Positions 44,561-56,652 of a stretch of 64,000 nucleotides of DNA are shown here, piece after piece; the first letter of the stretch is position 1, and every line of letters begins with the position of its first letter. Source of the DNA: Knoxdaviesia capensis (taxonomy: Eukaryota; Ascomycota; Sordariomycetes; Microascales; Gondwanamycetaceae); the NCBI GenBank assembly GCA_001510575.1, contig LNGK01000004.1, forward strand, positions 2,850,667 through 2,914,666, given 5' to 3'. Under the pieces are notes generated by a model that saw only the letters and a program-made list of their open reading frames with translations, was not told the origin of the DNA and searched no databases. The position numbers and the translations under genes are program-made.

Positions 44561-45241
44561 TGTGCTGGAAGTCGGATAGGTTGAATCAAGTAAAACGTCA
44601 AACGGAGAGAAAGGAGTAAGACACGGTTAAGGGTTTCCAGTTCAATGAAGGGGTGAAAGTTAGCAAGTCGAGTGAGATGTGGTGGTGGTAATAAGAGAAA
44701 AGAAAGTGAGGGGGAAAAGATATATTTAAAAAAGTTGAGATAAAAAAAAATATAAAAAAGGATTTACAAGAAAATAGAAGCAAGGAAATTAGGGAATGAG
44801 CGAGACATGGTGGCGCCTTCCCCATGGCCCCCCTTCGGTCAATCAGGGATGCAAATGTCTGGCAACGCGTGAAAACGCGAATTTGGCATCTGATTTCGCG
44901 TAAAGTGCTTTTCTAAAAGTGGGGCTACGCGATTCGCTATAATCTAGCTGGGTGTCACGTGTTTGTGTATAGGAAAAAAAGTGTCAGCCTCACAATCACG
45001 AGAACCTTCTTCATCCGCGTTTGCTTTGTTTCTGGTTATCATCATCATAAGTTTCTGCTCTTCTTCTGTTGTGCTTCTTCCGTTTATCTCTCTCATCAGC
45101 TCATTGCCAAGTCAAAGTTGGGGGATTCCTTGCTTTTCCCAATTCTCTTCAGGCCATTCATTTGTTGACGTTGGCCATCGAATTCGCTTAGCTCGCCTTA
45201 TCGATAATCACCAGCGCGATCTGACCCAGTCTTGGACCGTC
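44561..45241. other. Divergent promoter, MCM2 / UBR7-like
   Basis: 680 bp between divergent starts, with a cluster of CGCG motifs (44865-44941) and AT-rich flanks. No gene. Confidence 0.7.
44865..44941. promoter_or_regulatory. Cluster of four MCB/E2F-like CGCG elements
   Basis: ACGCGT (44865), AACGCGA (44875), TTTCGCGT (44895) and TACGCGAT (44937) lie within 77 bp, about 300-380 bp upstream of MCM2. MBF/DSC1 binds ACGCGT/CGCGAA-type sites of G1/S genes, including MCM genes, in fungi. Binding here is inferred. Confidence 0.6.
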
Positions 45242-46944
45242 ATGTCTACCAGCAACACCGCCGAAACTCCGGCTCCGCGCACGGGCCGGACTGAGAGTAT
45301 CTCGCAACAGTCGCAGAGCTCTCAGACTGCTGCCGAGTAAGTCGGTTCCAAACTCTACCACTGGTGCTGACATCCCTGGCTGTCTCGTTTTGCTGACTCT
45401 CTCTGTGTGTGCAGATTCCTGCGCGAACAGCTCCAGCTCGAAGCCGATGCCCGCGAGGCCATGCCCTATGTCAGTCGAAGCCCCCATTCTACATATTATT
45501 GCTTTCGGTCTATCTATGCTCTCCTGCTAACACTGTGCCCACACCTCAGCGCATCGAATCCTGCACCTACGCTCTCGGCCCGCTCAAGCAAAGCGTGTTC
45601 TCCTGCTTGACCTGCAACCCCGCGCCCGAAGACATCAATGCTGAATACCAAGCTGCTGGGGTCTGCTACTCTTGCTCGATCCAGTGTCATGGCGACCACA
45701 CCCTCGTGGAAATCTTCACCAAGCGCAACTTCACCTGCGACTGTGGAACGTCTCGCCTCCCGGCAACCAGCCCATGCAACCTCCGCGCCGATGCTAAGAC
45801 TGGCGCAAAGGGTGTCCACTCGGAACCGCCCGCCACCACAAACCTCTATAACCACAATTTCCGCAACCGCTTCTGCAGCTGCCGGTGCGACTATGACCCC
45901 TTCAAGCAGAAGGGCACCATGTTCCAGTGCATTGGTCTCGGCTCACACGTCACGGGTGGCTGTGGCGAGGACTGGTACCACCCCGAGTGTCTTGTTGGTC
46001 TCAAGCCGGCTGCCCCGGCTGAGGAGAAGGAAGCCAAGCCTGAGGCAGATGCTAATGCCGACGCTAATGAGGAGGCTGTTGAAGATGATACGCCCCTGCC
46101 GCCTGGGTTCCCTTCCGAAGAATCGTTCGAGGCTTTCGTCTGCCATCAGTGTGTCGAGGCACATCCATGGATCAAGAAATACTCTGGTGCCACTGGCTTC
46201 CACCCTCCCGTATTTGCGGCGCCGGAAGCAGATAGTATTGAAGCAGTGGCGGAGGCCGCTACGCCTCCTCACACTTCTACTGAATCGAAGAAACGCAAAG
46301 CCGACGGCGATCTTGAGTTACCAGATGCCACAGAGGTTAAGCGTGCCAAGACGGAAGAAGTGTCAGGATCGGAACCGGCCTCTAACAGCACCGACACCAT
46401 CCCTCCGGCTCCTACCACGACGCCAGCCGACGACACTAAGCCTGCAGTTGACGAATCCTGCAAGGCCGCCAAGCTCCCCACTCCCCCCACGCGCAAATTC
46501 AGCCTCTTCCTCAACGAGGACTTCCGTGAGCATTTCTGCCGATGCAACGCATGCTTCCCCGCACTCAGCCAGCACCCGCAACTCCTGGAAGAGGAAGAAA
46601 CCTATGAGCCGTCTATATCCGAAGGCTCAGAGGAGGCAGGAGGCTCAACACACGGCAGCGGCAGTCTGTACGATCGTGGCGAGAGCGCACTGAAGAACAT
46701 CGACCGTGTGCGCGCCATTGAAGGTGTGATGGCTTACAACATGATGAAGGAGAAGCTCAAGCCTTTTTTCGAGCAGTTTGCCGGCACTGGCAAGGCTATC
46801 GGCGCAGACGATATCAAGGACTACTTTGCCAAGCTGCGTGGTGATGACAATGCCATTCGGGAGGCCGGCAAGGCGGCTATGGAGTCTAGCAACGACGCTG
46901 GTAGTGGTGAGGGTAGCTCACGGCGCGAGCAGGGAGGCCACTGA
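45242..46944 (+). CDS. UBR7: UBR-box and PHD-finger protein, UBR7/Mlo2 type
   Basis: Three exons: 45242-45336, 45415-45469 and 45550-46944 (introns 78 and 80 nt), giving 514 residues. The UBR zinc box covers about residues 55-125 (CTYALG...CLTC...CYSCSIQCHGDHTLVE...CDCGTSR). A PHD-like finger follows at ~157-197 (CSCRC...GEDWYHPECLVGL). The C-terminal part has FCRCNACFPAL and the RVRAIEGVMAYNMMKEKLKPF helix, both found in UBR7. Between them lies a Glu/Ala/Ser-rich linker with a KKRKAD nuclear-signal-like patch. UBR7 is reported to ubiquitinate histone H2B, and S. pombe Mlo2 is the fission-yeast relative. E3 activity here is inferred from the family. Confidence 0.9.
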
Positions 46945-47385
46945 TGTGGTTGGCTTGTGAGATACCACTGCCGTTCCGTGGTTTTTTTTTTTGGAAAATG
47001 GGGGGGGGGNNNNNNNNNNNNNNNNNNNGGGGGGTCTTACATGTTTGGCGTTGTGTTTCCATTCGCTTGTACCACATAGGGGATAATAATACTAAGACCA
47101 GGTCAAAAACTAGATATCAGAATAGGAAAAAACGTGACCAGAGTTCTCTGTCCGAATTGAATCTCAATCAAGATCGCAGCTTGACCAAAGAAAAATGATC
47201 ACTCCGACTTCCAAATTAATCATTGAAAAAAAGGTAAAAGAAGCCATTGATGGCTTCTATGAACATGGGAAATGCAATCATAACGGACGCCGTGACTCCA
47301 GGTATTCCAGAACCCCAAATATTCGTATCCTCGCCATACCATGGTAAAAACAGAGCATGAAACAAAGTAAAGAAAGCCCTCTCCT
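46945..47385. other. 3' intergenic region with assembly gap
   Basis: 3' UTRs of two convergent genes. It contains a G-homopolymer with 19 undetermined bases at 47010-47028. No gene seen. Confidence 0.7.
47001..47034. other. Sequence gap in G homopolymer
   Basis: Nine G, nineteen N, then six G. The true length is unknown, and the gap probably reflects read failure in the homopolymer. Confidence 0.97.
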
Positions 47386-48447
47386 CTACTGCCCCGTGCT
47401 GCCAGTGCTCATAGGCCGAGATGGGGGAGTTGGCACCCCGATCGACGACGAGTCGTCGCGCTGCATGGCCTCGCTCCCGAGTACCTCCAGCCGGGACCTC
47501 GACGGCGGTGACGAAGGCACATACGGCGGCACGCCCGGGTGCTGCTCGCCCATCGAAATCTGATCCTCCTTCTCCAGAGCCAACTCCTGCAGCCGTTTGC
47601 GCTCCTTCACATCAATCAAGTCATCGTCGTCGCTCCAGAAATCGTCGTCGTCCGGAATATGCGGCATCGCCAGCCGCTTCCAGAACCGCAGCTCCTGGCG
47701 CCGGGCCACATCGGCAACCTGGCGGCGGTGGCGCGCCTCGTCATCGTTCATGCTCTTGTTCAGCTGCCTCAGCGACTCGTTGCACTTCATGGCCTGGTTC
47801 TGCATGTCCCAGATCTGCTCGCGCAGCCGCGCGTTCTCCTCTCGCTCCTTCACCAGCTGTGCGCGGTATGAGCGGTGCCACCGGTTCGTCTCGTCCACGT
47901 GCTTCACTTTGTAGTTGTGCAGCTGCTCCAGCATGCTCGACATCACTTGCTTGTATTCTTGTAGCAGCTCCATGTTCGCGTCCCGGCTCGTCTTGGCCTT
48001 TTCGAGGGCTTCTTCGAGGATCGACACCTGCTCATCGTAGTTTTCTATCTGGGCTATGGAGAGGGTATGGTTATTGAGGTTAGTAAGTCGGCACCTCGGA
48101 TGCAACAGACCTGACTCTCCTGAGCTTGACTCTACAAACGGCACATGCAAACGTCGAGCACAAACGCACGTGCGAAGGGTAGTTTGAGAGCAGGGCACCA
48201 TGCACTTACCCGTCAGATCATCGGCGGCAGCAGCAATAATATCCTCTGTCGACAAGTTCTGGTTCCGCGCGCGTTGTCGAATACGGCCAATGCCCGACAC
48301 GATCTCCTCAGTCTTCCGGCGGTTCTCGGTGAGCTGAGCACTCAGGTCCTCGACCATGCCCCAGATGTAGTTGAGCTCGGCTTGGTATCCGGCCGGCGTC
48401 GGCGTCCCCGAAATAGCCGCGGGAACATTGGCGCCGTTGCCGTTCAT
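47386..48447 (-). CDS. Fungal coiled-coil protein, possibly STRIPAK SIKE/FGFR1OP2-like
   Basis: Two exons on the minus strand: 48447-48210 and 48053-47386, giving 301 residues. The 156 nt intron (GTAAGT/TAG) has length divisible by three and no in-frame stop, so a retained form of 353 residues is possible. Residues ~20-210 are largely coiled coil (AELNYIWGMVEDLSAQL, SILEEALEKAKTSRDANMEL, REENARLREQIWDMQ). A conserved-looking RFWKRLAMPHIPDDDDFW segment is followed by an acidic patch, and the C-terminal tail is disordered and Pro/Ser-rich. The ENYDEQ...NMELLQEYK part loosely recalls the SIKE/FGFR1OP2 subunit of fungal STRIPAK (SCI1), but I cannot confirm this. Confidence 0.75.
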   Translation of the reverse strand: MNGNGANVPAAISGTPTPAGYQAELNYIWGMVEDLSAQLTENRRKTEEIVSGIGRIRQRARNQNLSTEDIIAAAADDLTGKCMVPCSQTTLRTCVCARRLHVPFVESSSGESGLLHPRCRLTNLNNHTLSIAQIENYDEQVSILEEALEKAKTSRDANMELLQEYKQVMSSMLEQLHNYKVKHVDETNRWHRSYRAQLVKEREENARLREQIWDMQNQAMKCNESLRQLNKSMNDDEARHRRQVADVARRQELRFWKRLAMPHIPDDDDFWSDDDDLIDVKERKRLQELALEKEDQISMGEQHPGVPPYVPSSPPSRSRLEVLGSEAMQRDDSSSIGVPTPPSRPMSTGSTGQ

Positions 48448-49104
48448 TGCGGCGGTTTATACACAGCTGCTCTGTATGGCGGTGGGAGGGTTGGAGCTTG
48501 TAGGTGGTTGATATGAGTCGAGGTTGAGGAGACCAGCTATGGCTGCAAGAGTTGATAGGGGTGAAGACTTAGGTGGGGAAGAAGGAGTATTATATGATGT
48601 TGAGACGGCAAAATCAGCCAGGCTAAGCTATGTGCCTTTGGACCAGACAAATATCAAGGAAATAGGTGGCATATCAGGGAATGTACGTGCACATGAGGTG
48701 GTGGGTTATTTGTTGGCGGTTAAAGTGTTGTTAGTTCGTGATAATATTTTGGCTGGATTTGTGGTAGGGAAAGTGTCACAGTTGTTATGACCCATGAGCT
48801 ACTATGCTTAAATTGGGGCTAAATTTACATATTAGGGTTTAACCTTAGTATAACCAACTCTTTAACACATCGTCCTTTTGAGGACAAATCCTTCACTTCC
48901 TTTTCCCTATCTCAGTCTCCTATGTGCCCGTCCATGACATACAATCACAACATTTGCTTCTTTTTCATCTCACTCAGACGCCTCAGTTGATTCCAATGCT
49001 AACGACTTTTCTAACCCTAGAGACCGCCCACTATTCCCATTCCCGGGAGATTGAGAAGACATCCGTGAGATGCCCCTTGCTGCAGATCGAAGCTTGTCTG
49101 GGAC
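48448..49104. other. Intergenic, promoter of the coiled-coil gene
   Basis: Telobox-like TTAGGGTTT at 48832 and CTAACCCTAG near 49012. AT-rich. No gene. Confidence 0.6.
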
Positions 49105-50016
49105 TTAGTCGCGGAAAACTGGGATGACATGCTTCGGGGATATTCCCAGAATACCGGTCTTGGGAATTCCATTCTGAAACTTGGCCGATGTCTGTAGTGG
49201 GATGCCATGGCCAGCCGGAGGCATGGGAAGGGCAAATCCGGTCGATGTCATCTTGGTCCAGAGAATCAAGTCTCTGAAGCCTTTTCTAGTAAGACATCCC
49301 ATGCCTTGCATATCACGAATGGCCATCTTCACCACCCCTTCCTTCAGAGGCTTGTCGTCGGGAATGGGGTCCAAGCCGAAGGTGGCCATTTCATGCGAAT
49401 AGTAATTTCTGCCAAGCCAACGCTCCTTCGTCATTTGGTCGAAGATCACGCTCTCGGCATCGCTGAAAGCCTCATTCTCTGCGGGGTGGTATTGGCAACT
49501 ACTCAGCAACACACAGCCCACCAGTTAGCACCACGTCTGTTTAGTCTGGTCCAGCGAACAAACACCTGGGGGAGTGAACAGGCTCCGGGATGAACTTACC
49601 GAGTCGGCCGAGTGCGCATCAGCTCATTCTGGTCAGCTTCGAGGCCTTGATTGCCATCGTGCACGCTCTGGGCATTGGGCTGACCCTGGGTATCGGCCTC
49701 CGAAATCCAATGCAACAGGATAACTTGTGGTTAGCGACTGCATTTTTCCATGTTGAGAAAGGGGAGGGTGGTCTTCGGGACTCACCGCCGGTTGGCTGTC
49801 GCGGGCAGAATCGGCCGCATTCATAGCAGCGGATATGGCGGTCTTCTCCGGATTCTCAATAGTCGCCTCAGAATCATAGCTGCTCTCTGTGGCATCGGTC
49901 ATGGCCTCAACTGAATCAGGGTTGCCGTTAGCCGCAGAGAGGGCTTCACTGTTTTCCTGTTCATGAAGCTGGCTGCCGGGGCCCAAACTAGTTTGCGGAG
50001 GGTCAGACATGGTCAT
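49105..50016 (-). CDS. Orphan protein, spliced, unknown function
   Basis: Three exons on the minus strand: 50016-49786, 49697-49600 and 49498-49105 (introns 88 and 101 nt, GTGAGT/GAG and GTAAGT/TAG), giving 240 residues in one continuous frame. ATG at 50010 is an alternative start. The N-terminal third is acidic and disordered (QENSEALSAANGNPDS...). The C-terminal half looks folded: FDQMTKERWLGRNYYSHEMATFG, KEGVVKMAIRDMQGMGC, RDLILWTKMTSTGF. I recognise no domain. The long, mostly in-phase splicing and mixed composition argue for a real gene, but it could be a lineage-specific or decayed one. No expression evidence is available. Confidence 0.5.
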
Positions 50017-53000
50017 TGATATGGTTCTTCCTGGATCACAGGACTATTCGGGGATCTTTGGTTTCGGTCTGATGGGAAGGGAAGAGAAAAAAAAGATTTG
50101 GTAGGTTGAAGATCAACATGAAGACAAAACCTTAGGTACTACACCTCTTTTTTCTCTCCAACACAATGGAAGGGGATGTCGTTGTTGTTATTATCATCAC
50201 CACTTTATTCATGGTAGTGGTAGTTCACTACTGCTTTGTGTCCTTGCTTACTACTGGTTTGGGACATCTATCAACTTATCACGAACATATACTTCGAGAC
50301 TAAAGTGGATGGAAGTGAATAGTCAAGTGTATGATAGGCTCGTTTCCTTTATGTGATATCTTCGCTCTGCTAAGTCACTTGCCCACCAAAAAGGCATATG
50401 GTATATGATATAGACTTGGCCATGAATGTTCTATGTTATATTTAACTGGCTTTGTGAACAACTTTTGTGTATGACTGCCCTTCTACTCATCCTGGACTTT
50501 AGAAAAAGAGAGCACCCAGTTTGGTAGTGGCCCAGCTCCACGGGCACAGCACAGGCCGGGAGAAAAAACGGTCCGGGCGCCGGTCATTCCTAGTCAGTTG
50601 TTATCCGGTCGTTCTAGCCGGAAGGAAAGCAGACTGACCAAATATGACTTCTGGATTCCGGGGGTGGACTAAGTGGTATCGGGCTCCTCCTCAAGGCAAA
50701 GTCATGATACATATCGGCGATGACATGATCTATGAGAAGACACAGTTGGAGCATAGTGGTAGTTGATTGGAGAGTCAAGATAGAACGTTTCGGCCTTTGG
50801 TGAGCGCCATGGGCCGTTTTTAAGCTCTAGGGTTGGCGATCTAAGATCTGGGGATCGCGGGGTGAATCAGTGCGTCTTCGTCGATCATGATGATTCAGAG
50901 ATGCAAAGCTCTATGCATTAAGCCATGAGCCAGTCGTGCTTGATATCATGGGATACTTGCTCAAGAAGGGATCACTTCCACGCTGTACCTCGATCAGTAA
51001 TACCGAGCCCCTGCCTGGTTATGTTGTCTGCCCATGGTTTGATTCATTTTTTTAAATTTATTATTTCAATTACTATTTTTATTATATATATATATATACT
51101 GTATATATCTGGCAGCAACATCGCCCATTTTATGGAACTTGAAGCGAATACAAGTTGCAGTGGGGGATGTTCACTATCCAACAGCCAATATTCACCCATG
51201 TTTGTTTTCTTTCCCAATTCCAACCACTGCTTTTCCGATTGGTGTTCTTCCATTTGGCCCCTGATGCAAATCCACTCAATGGCAGATACCCACGTCATCC
51301 AGAAGATTTACAGGGGCGAGAAATTGTTTTGGGGACAAAAGAAACAAAAAGAAGAAGAAAAAAAAGCGACGACGATGGCACACGTGTAGGCTGGTGGTCC
51401 AGTGACCTGGATACCAACGTAGCGATCCTCGAAGATTTACGAGGATTATGCGCGAACACGATGCAGTTTGAGATTAGACCTCGGATTTCAGGGTGTCGTT
51501 GGGATTTACGAGAGTGGAGTGACACCAGAAAAAGGAACAGCCAGCACATGAAACAGCCCTCGAAGGCATTGTCAAGAGGGGAAAGGGAGGGGAAGACATA
51601 GCATCATATGTGCACATACCAACCATGTGCTTCCATCATGATGTTGCGGTGGGCGTTAGGGTTCGGGGGTCGGCTATCTCCAGAAACAGCATTTGTTGCT
51701 GTCACCCACTTACGACTGGTGCCAGCTGGTTGCTTTTTTTACGCGGGCAGTCCAGCCTATTCTTTTCTTCTTTAGCGCCAGACACAGGCTGGTCTCCGCA
51801 CTCGGCGGCTCCTTCCTTGTTTCTGTTTTGGGGGGAGCACAGATGATTTTGAAGCTCACCCTATCGACAGCTTCGTGTTCGGTCGCAGCTTCCTCAGTCC
51901 AGTGCTTCTCTAAACGGCCTTGCCTGAACACCCTTTCACGGCTGTAGTAGTTTCCTAAAATGGCCTATTACCTCATCCTGTAGGGTGGAACGAGAGTAAC
52001 AGAGAAAGAACGGGAAACGAGGTCATTTCAATGTGAATCATCCATCATTCCTCTATCTCGGCTTTCGTTTTCTCTTTCATTTTCCCCTCACTGTAACAAC
52101 CCTCTTGCGTTCTCTTCAATTTTCTCCCTTTCGGCTAGCACGCAGATATAAGGATTTTCTCCCTCTTCCAGATTGATCTTCTTCTCTCTCTCCCCCCTTT
52201 TCCCTTGCTTGATCTCACATCGTCTTGTCCAACTTTGATTTGAACCTTTGCTCGCTTCTCTCTTCTCCCTCTATCTTCGTCTTGCCGGCCTCGAACCGTG
52301 GTTTGCCCCCAAACCCTAAGCCCTAATTTGGCTCTCGGCTCATGATCGCTCCTTCCCAAATCATCATATCGTCCTTTGATGACCTACCTGATTCATCATT
52401 TGAATATTATATCATCAGCTCTCTCATCTCCTTCTAGTCTTTCTCGAGATCTCTTGACATTCATTCCTCTTCCTTCAATACCCTGGTTTTTCAGCTTCAT
52501 TCCTTTTTATTTTATATATGGACACGGTATACTAATTATCCTTTCCCCCAAATTATCCAATTTTTGGGAGCGAGCATGGGAGTAGTTAGTGGATCTCTCT
52601 AAACCCATGGTCGGATCTCCGCTTGGTTTCTCTGGCTCAATTCCCTGCGCCATCTTTTTCTATTCCTTCAATTCATTCTGCGACAGCACAAATCTTTTTG
52701 TCTCCAAAGGGCCTTGATCCGTTGACCTGAAGTGCTGACTGGCTATCTTCACCTTCATTTCCCTTCTGTCCTTTCTAGTTCTCGATGACTGTCTACCACG
52801 TCTGTCAATCGATCCTTCGCTTCCTATAGCCAGACCCTTTTTTTCTTCTTTTTTTTTTGGCTGCGAAGCGGGACTCTTAGAGACTTCTGGCCTTTTTTGG
52901 CCTTTGCCGTGGCAGCTTTCTCTCCCTGATTGAGTACAACGCTGCATATCTCACTGCTATTCCAAAGTTATACATTTTATTTTATTTTATATTTTATTTT

Positions 53001-53183
53001 TTTCGTTTTTTTTTTTCGTTTTTACGGGAGGGGTGTCTCGATCTCTCAATCTGTCCCTCCGTACCTGCGTATCTCCGTACCAACGCCCTCTCTTTTTTTT
53101 TTTCGTTCTCCTATACTGTCTTTCCTTGTCTTCGCGATTTTCCGTCCGACCTCATTATTTCACAATCTTGATCCAGGCGCATC
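50017..53183. other. 3.2 kb gene-free region upstream of the Boi-like gene
   Basis: Divergent spacing between two starts. It has an AT-rich block near 51040-51110 with a TATATATA tract, and T/CT-rich sequence from about 52000 to 53180 that is probably the long promoter and leader of the Boi-like gene. Telobox-like AAACCCTAAGCCCTAA lies at 52311. Open frames here are low-complexity and not called. Confidence 0.65.
52311..52326 (-). promoter_or_regulatory. Telobox-like motif upstream of Boi-like gene
   Basis: AAACCCTAAGCCCTAA, about 860 bp before the start codon, at the edge of the pyrimidine-rich leader. Confidence 0.4.
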
Positions 53184-56100
53184 ATGGCTGGCCGGCCAGA
53201 ACGCCCCGATGCGGGCGACATCCTGAGAGTCATTCGTATGTTTCTGCCAGTTTTTCGAGGGCTCTGTTTCTCTCTTCCCAGAACGGAATCACCCTCGCTT
53301 GTGATATATGACTGACTTGTGTCGTTCCAACCTTTGCTTTTTCTTTGCTCGAAACAGATGACTTCGCCGCCAGGAGCTCCGATGAGTTAAGTCTTCGAAA
53401 GGGAGATCTGATCGAGTTGATAGAAAGGGATGATGAGTTCGGAGACCGTTGGTTCCTTGGCCGGCATTTGGGGAACAACAACACCGGCCTGTTCCCTGAG
53501 GGTGCGTACAGTGTTATTGTTATTTTTTATTTTTATAAAGAGAGCACAGTCATTCACAAACTCCCGCAACAACTCGACTCTACGACACAGTCTTCTTCAC
53601 ACATCCCCTTCATCTCTTCATATCCTATTCTTTTCTGTCCTATACCACCTGGCCCAGCCAATCTCCCCAGAAGCCACCCTCGCTTGCAAGCTCTAACTCT
53701 CCTCTGTCACTTTGATCTCTTCTAGCATATACCCAACCGGCTCCTCGAAGTATCAAACCGCCCGTACAAACAGCCTCGAAACCCCTGGCTCCTCTCATCG
53801 AAACTTCCCCAGACACGCATCCTGTCAATCCTCCTACTGGCTCGGCCATCTCCCCCCTCGCCGCCCCGGAACTCACCTTGGATGCCGCCTCCTCGCCCAC
53901 CCTAAACTTTCCTTCGTCACACGATTCGGCTCCTCCCGCTACCGCCTCTTCGTCTTCCATTGCCACAGCCACGGCATCTGCCGGTACGGTGAAATCGTCG
54001 TCGATACCCCCATCTATTGCCGTCGGGCTTGACAATCCTTCGCCAACTCTTCGCCTGGTCGACAACCCCCTCTCCAAGGACAACCGTGTTCTGAGTGAAA
54101 CATTGAACGTGATCGACGAGCATATCACTCACTTGCGGTCGCCCCCCAGCACTGGTGCCCTTCACGCCACCACTGACTCGGGCAGTGAGTACAGCACAAA
54201 CTTCGACCATCGCATGTCCTATATCCAGGGCGAAGAGACCGACGAAGAAGAAGACGAAGGCTTCCTCAGTCGCTCGGAGGTAGAATCCTGGTCTCCTGAC
54301 CAGGTTGCCGAATATTTGTTCACGGCTGGAGTCGAGAAGCACCACTGCGAAGTGTTCCGAGACCAAGAAATCACCGGCGAAGTCATTCTCACCATGGATC
54401 AAAGCACACTCTTCCTCAAAGCCTTCGACCTGGGCTCAGTTGGCCGCCGACTAAAAACCTGGCAGAAGATCAAGAACCTCCAGGATGAGGTCAACATGCA
54501 GGGAACCACCCGCCGCACCACTCTGACCTACGGCAGCGAGGCCGGCTCCGACAACACTCAGTGGAAGAACCGCAGCCGAACAAACACGCTGACCAGCGCC
54601 GGTGCTGGCGCACGAGGCTCTGTCGACGGCCGGCCAGTTTCGAGACAATCCAAACGCCAGTCCATCTCCATGACTCCCACCCGCCTGGAGCACTCCGGCC
54701 TGCGGTCTCCAATTTCTCAGGTAGAAAGCCCGACCCAGATCATCAGCCCCAACACTACCACCGCCACTCGACGACCTTCTGCCGCCTCGGTTAGAGATCT
54801 TCACCACTCCCGCCGCCATTCCTCATCTACAGAATTCCGACCTGCAACCATTTCAAAGCTGACGTCAACGGGATCGTTCCCTCTCCAGGTTCCTCCTTCA
54901 GCCGGCTCAATAGCCTCCGCCCCCAGCCCGTACCTCGAGTCTGCCAGCGGTGATCTCGTCGGTCATGGCTCTGCCATAAACCCTGCTGACCACAAGAAAA
55001 AGCCTTCGTTCGACCGCAACTGGACCCTCGGAAGCGCAGCTGCTACCCCTGGCGGCCGTCCGCTCTCGTCAACTGAGCTGCAGGAGGTGCATGCTCTCTC
55101 GACCGGCGGCCTTCAAACGACAACACTAGAAGACCTCGAGCGGGGATATTTCTCGGGCACGGAGGTTGATGGCCGCCGAAAGAATGTGTTGCGCAAGCGT
55201 GACAGCACCTCAGCGACGCCTGGTATTGGCGGAATGCACTCGAAGCGGCCGAGCTATACCGAAGAACAGCGCATACGTAGTGCCACGGCTATTTCAAGAC
55301 ATTCGCGGTATAGCAGCGTTGATGGCGAAGGATCGCCGTCGGCTTCTCAGCGGTACTACGGTCTCCAAGCCAGCCCAGCACATCGCCGAACAGCCTCCAC
55401 CAACACTACCGAGTCGATCCGACCAGTACCGCCGTCCAAGGACTTGTCTACTCCCATGGTCACCAAGCTGGATGGGCCAGTTCCTGTGGCAGTGGGCGGC
55501 AGCGGTGGATTTGGGTCGCCCAAGTTCCCAACGCCTTTCTCACCCACGCAGCGAGAACATGGCGAATCAGAATCCCGCTTCTCAGGCAAATCTGGCGGAT
55601 CAACATCCCGGTTTGGCGGCCTCGCTCTGCGTGCCATATCTGACTCGGTGACCGGTATCGACCGATCAAAGCTCGCCTCTCCCATCAGCTCGACAGCTCG
55701 CGACTCTCCAATCCAGTCGCCCACACGAACCGGCGGTTCTAGTACGCCTTCAGCTGGGCTCAGCTTCGAGCTTGATCCTAATGACTCTCTGAAGGGTATG
55801 GGTGGGCCAGGCTCGACCACGTCGACAGTCACGAGCAAGGGGGGCCGGAAGAAGAAGAAGGACACGAGCGCGTACCAGCGTGGCTTGCTGAAGATCACCC
55901 CCCGCGAAGCCATGCGCGATGCTGAATACAGCGGGTGGATGAGGAAGAAGAGCTCAAATTTGATGACAACCTGGAAGCCGCGGCTGTTTGTGCTCAAGGG
56001 ACGTCGGCTGTCTTACTTCTACAGTGAAGATGACACGCAAGAAAAGGGGCTCATTGACATCTCATTCCATCGGGTTCTTCCCGCAGACAACGAGAGACTC

Positions 56101-56652
56101 ACTGGACTCCATGCCACCCTGACTGGAGCGGGAGGGCCGTCTAACCCTGGCGGTACTGGCGACTCGTCCTTGGACAAGGGAGACGACACCATGTTCATCT
56201 TCAAGCTCGTGCCCCCCCGTGCTGGCCTCTCGCGAGCGGTCAACTTCACCAAGCCTACGGTTCACTATTTTGCTGTTCCAAACCTCGCTCAGGGCCGGCT
56301 GTGGATGGCGGCACTCATGAAGGCGACCATCGACCGCGATGACACTCAGCCAATCACCACCACATACCAGCAAAAGACCATCTCATTGGCCAAGGCCCAA
56401 GCCATGCGCCACCGGCCGCCGGCGCTGATGAACTTGGAAGAGAATGATGAGGGCGGCGATCCTAGCATTGCCAAGGGCATGGCCAGTGCTGGTACGGAGA
56501 ACAACGGAAGCCGGAGCGCCACCGCTTTCCGGAATAGCCGAGAAGTCAGCGGAGACGAAAAGCGTGACCGCGGCGGTCTGGGCATCTCGTTAAGCGCGGC
56601 GGGCAGCGGAGTGTCGGGAACTGAGAAGATGATTCCTCCCAAGAGTGCGTGA
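53184..56652 (+). CDS. Boi1/Boi2-like polarity scaffold (SH3-SAM-PH)
   Basis: Three exons: 53184-53235, 53358-53501 and 53726-56652 (introns 122 and 224 nt), giving 1040 residues. The SH3 domain (~17-67) has HDFAARSSDELSLRKGD and RWFLGRHLGNNNTGLFPE. A SAM domain follows at ~254-318 (SWSPDQVAEYLFTAGVEKH). A long Ser/Thr/Pro-rich disordered middle comes next. A PH domain lies at ~797-937 (YSGWMRKKSSNLMTTWKPR, then FIFKLVPPR and RLWMAALMKATID), interrupted by a Gly-rich insert. This order is that of the Boi1/2 family, which binds the polarisome/Cdc42 machinery, Bem1 and the exocyst at growth sites and septa. Hyphal growth is the expected setting here (inference). Confidence 0.92.

Noticed and set aside
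50925..51389. 154-codon frame in the spacer before the Boi-like gene
   Set aside because: Crosses a TATATA tract and A-rich DNA. No domain and no conserved pattern.
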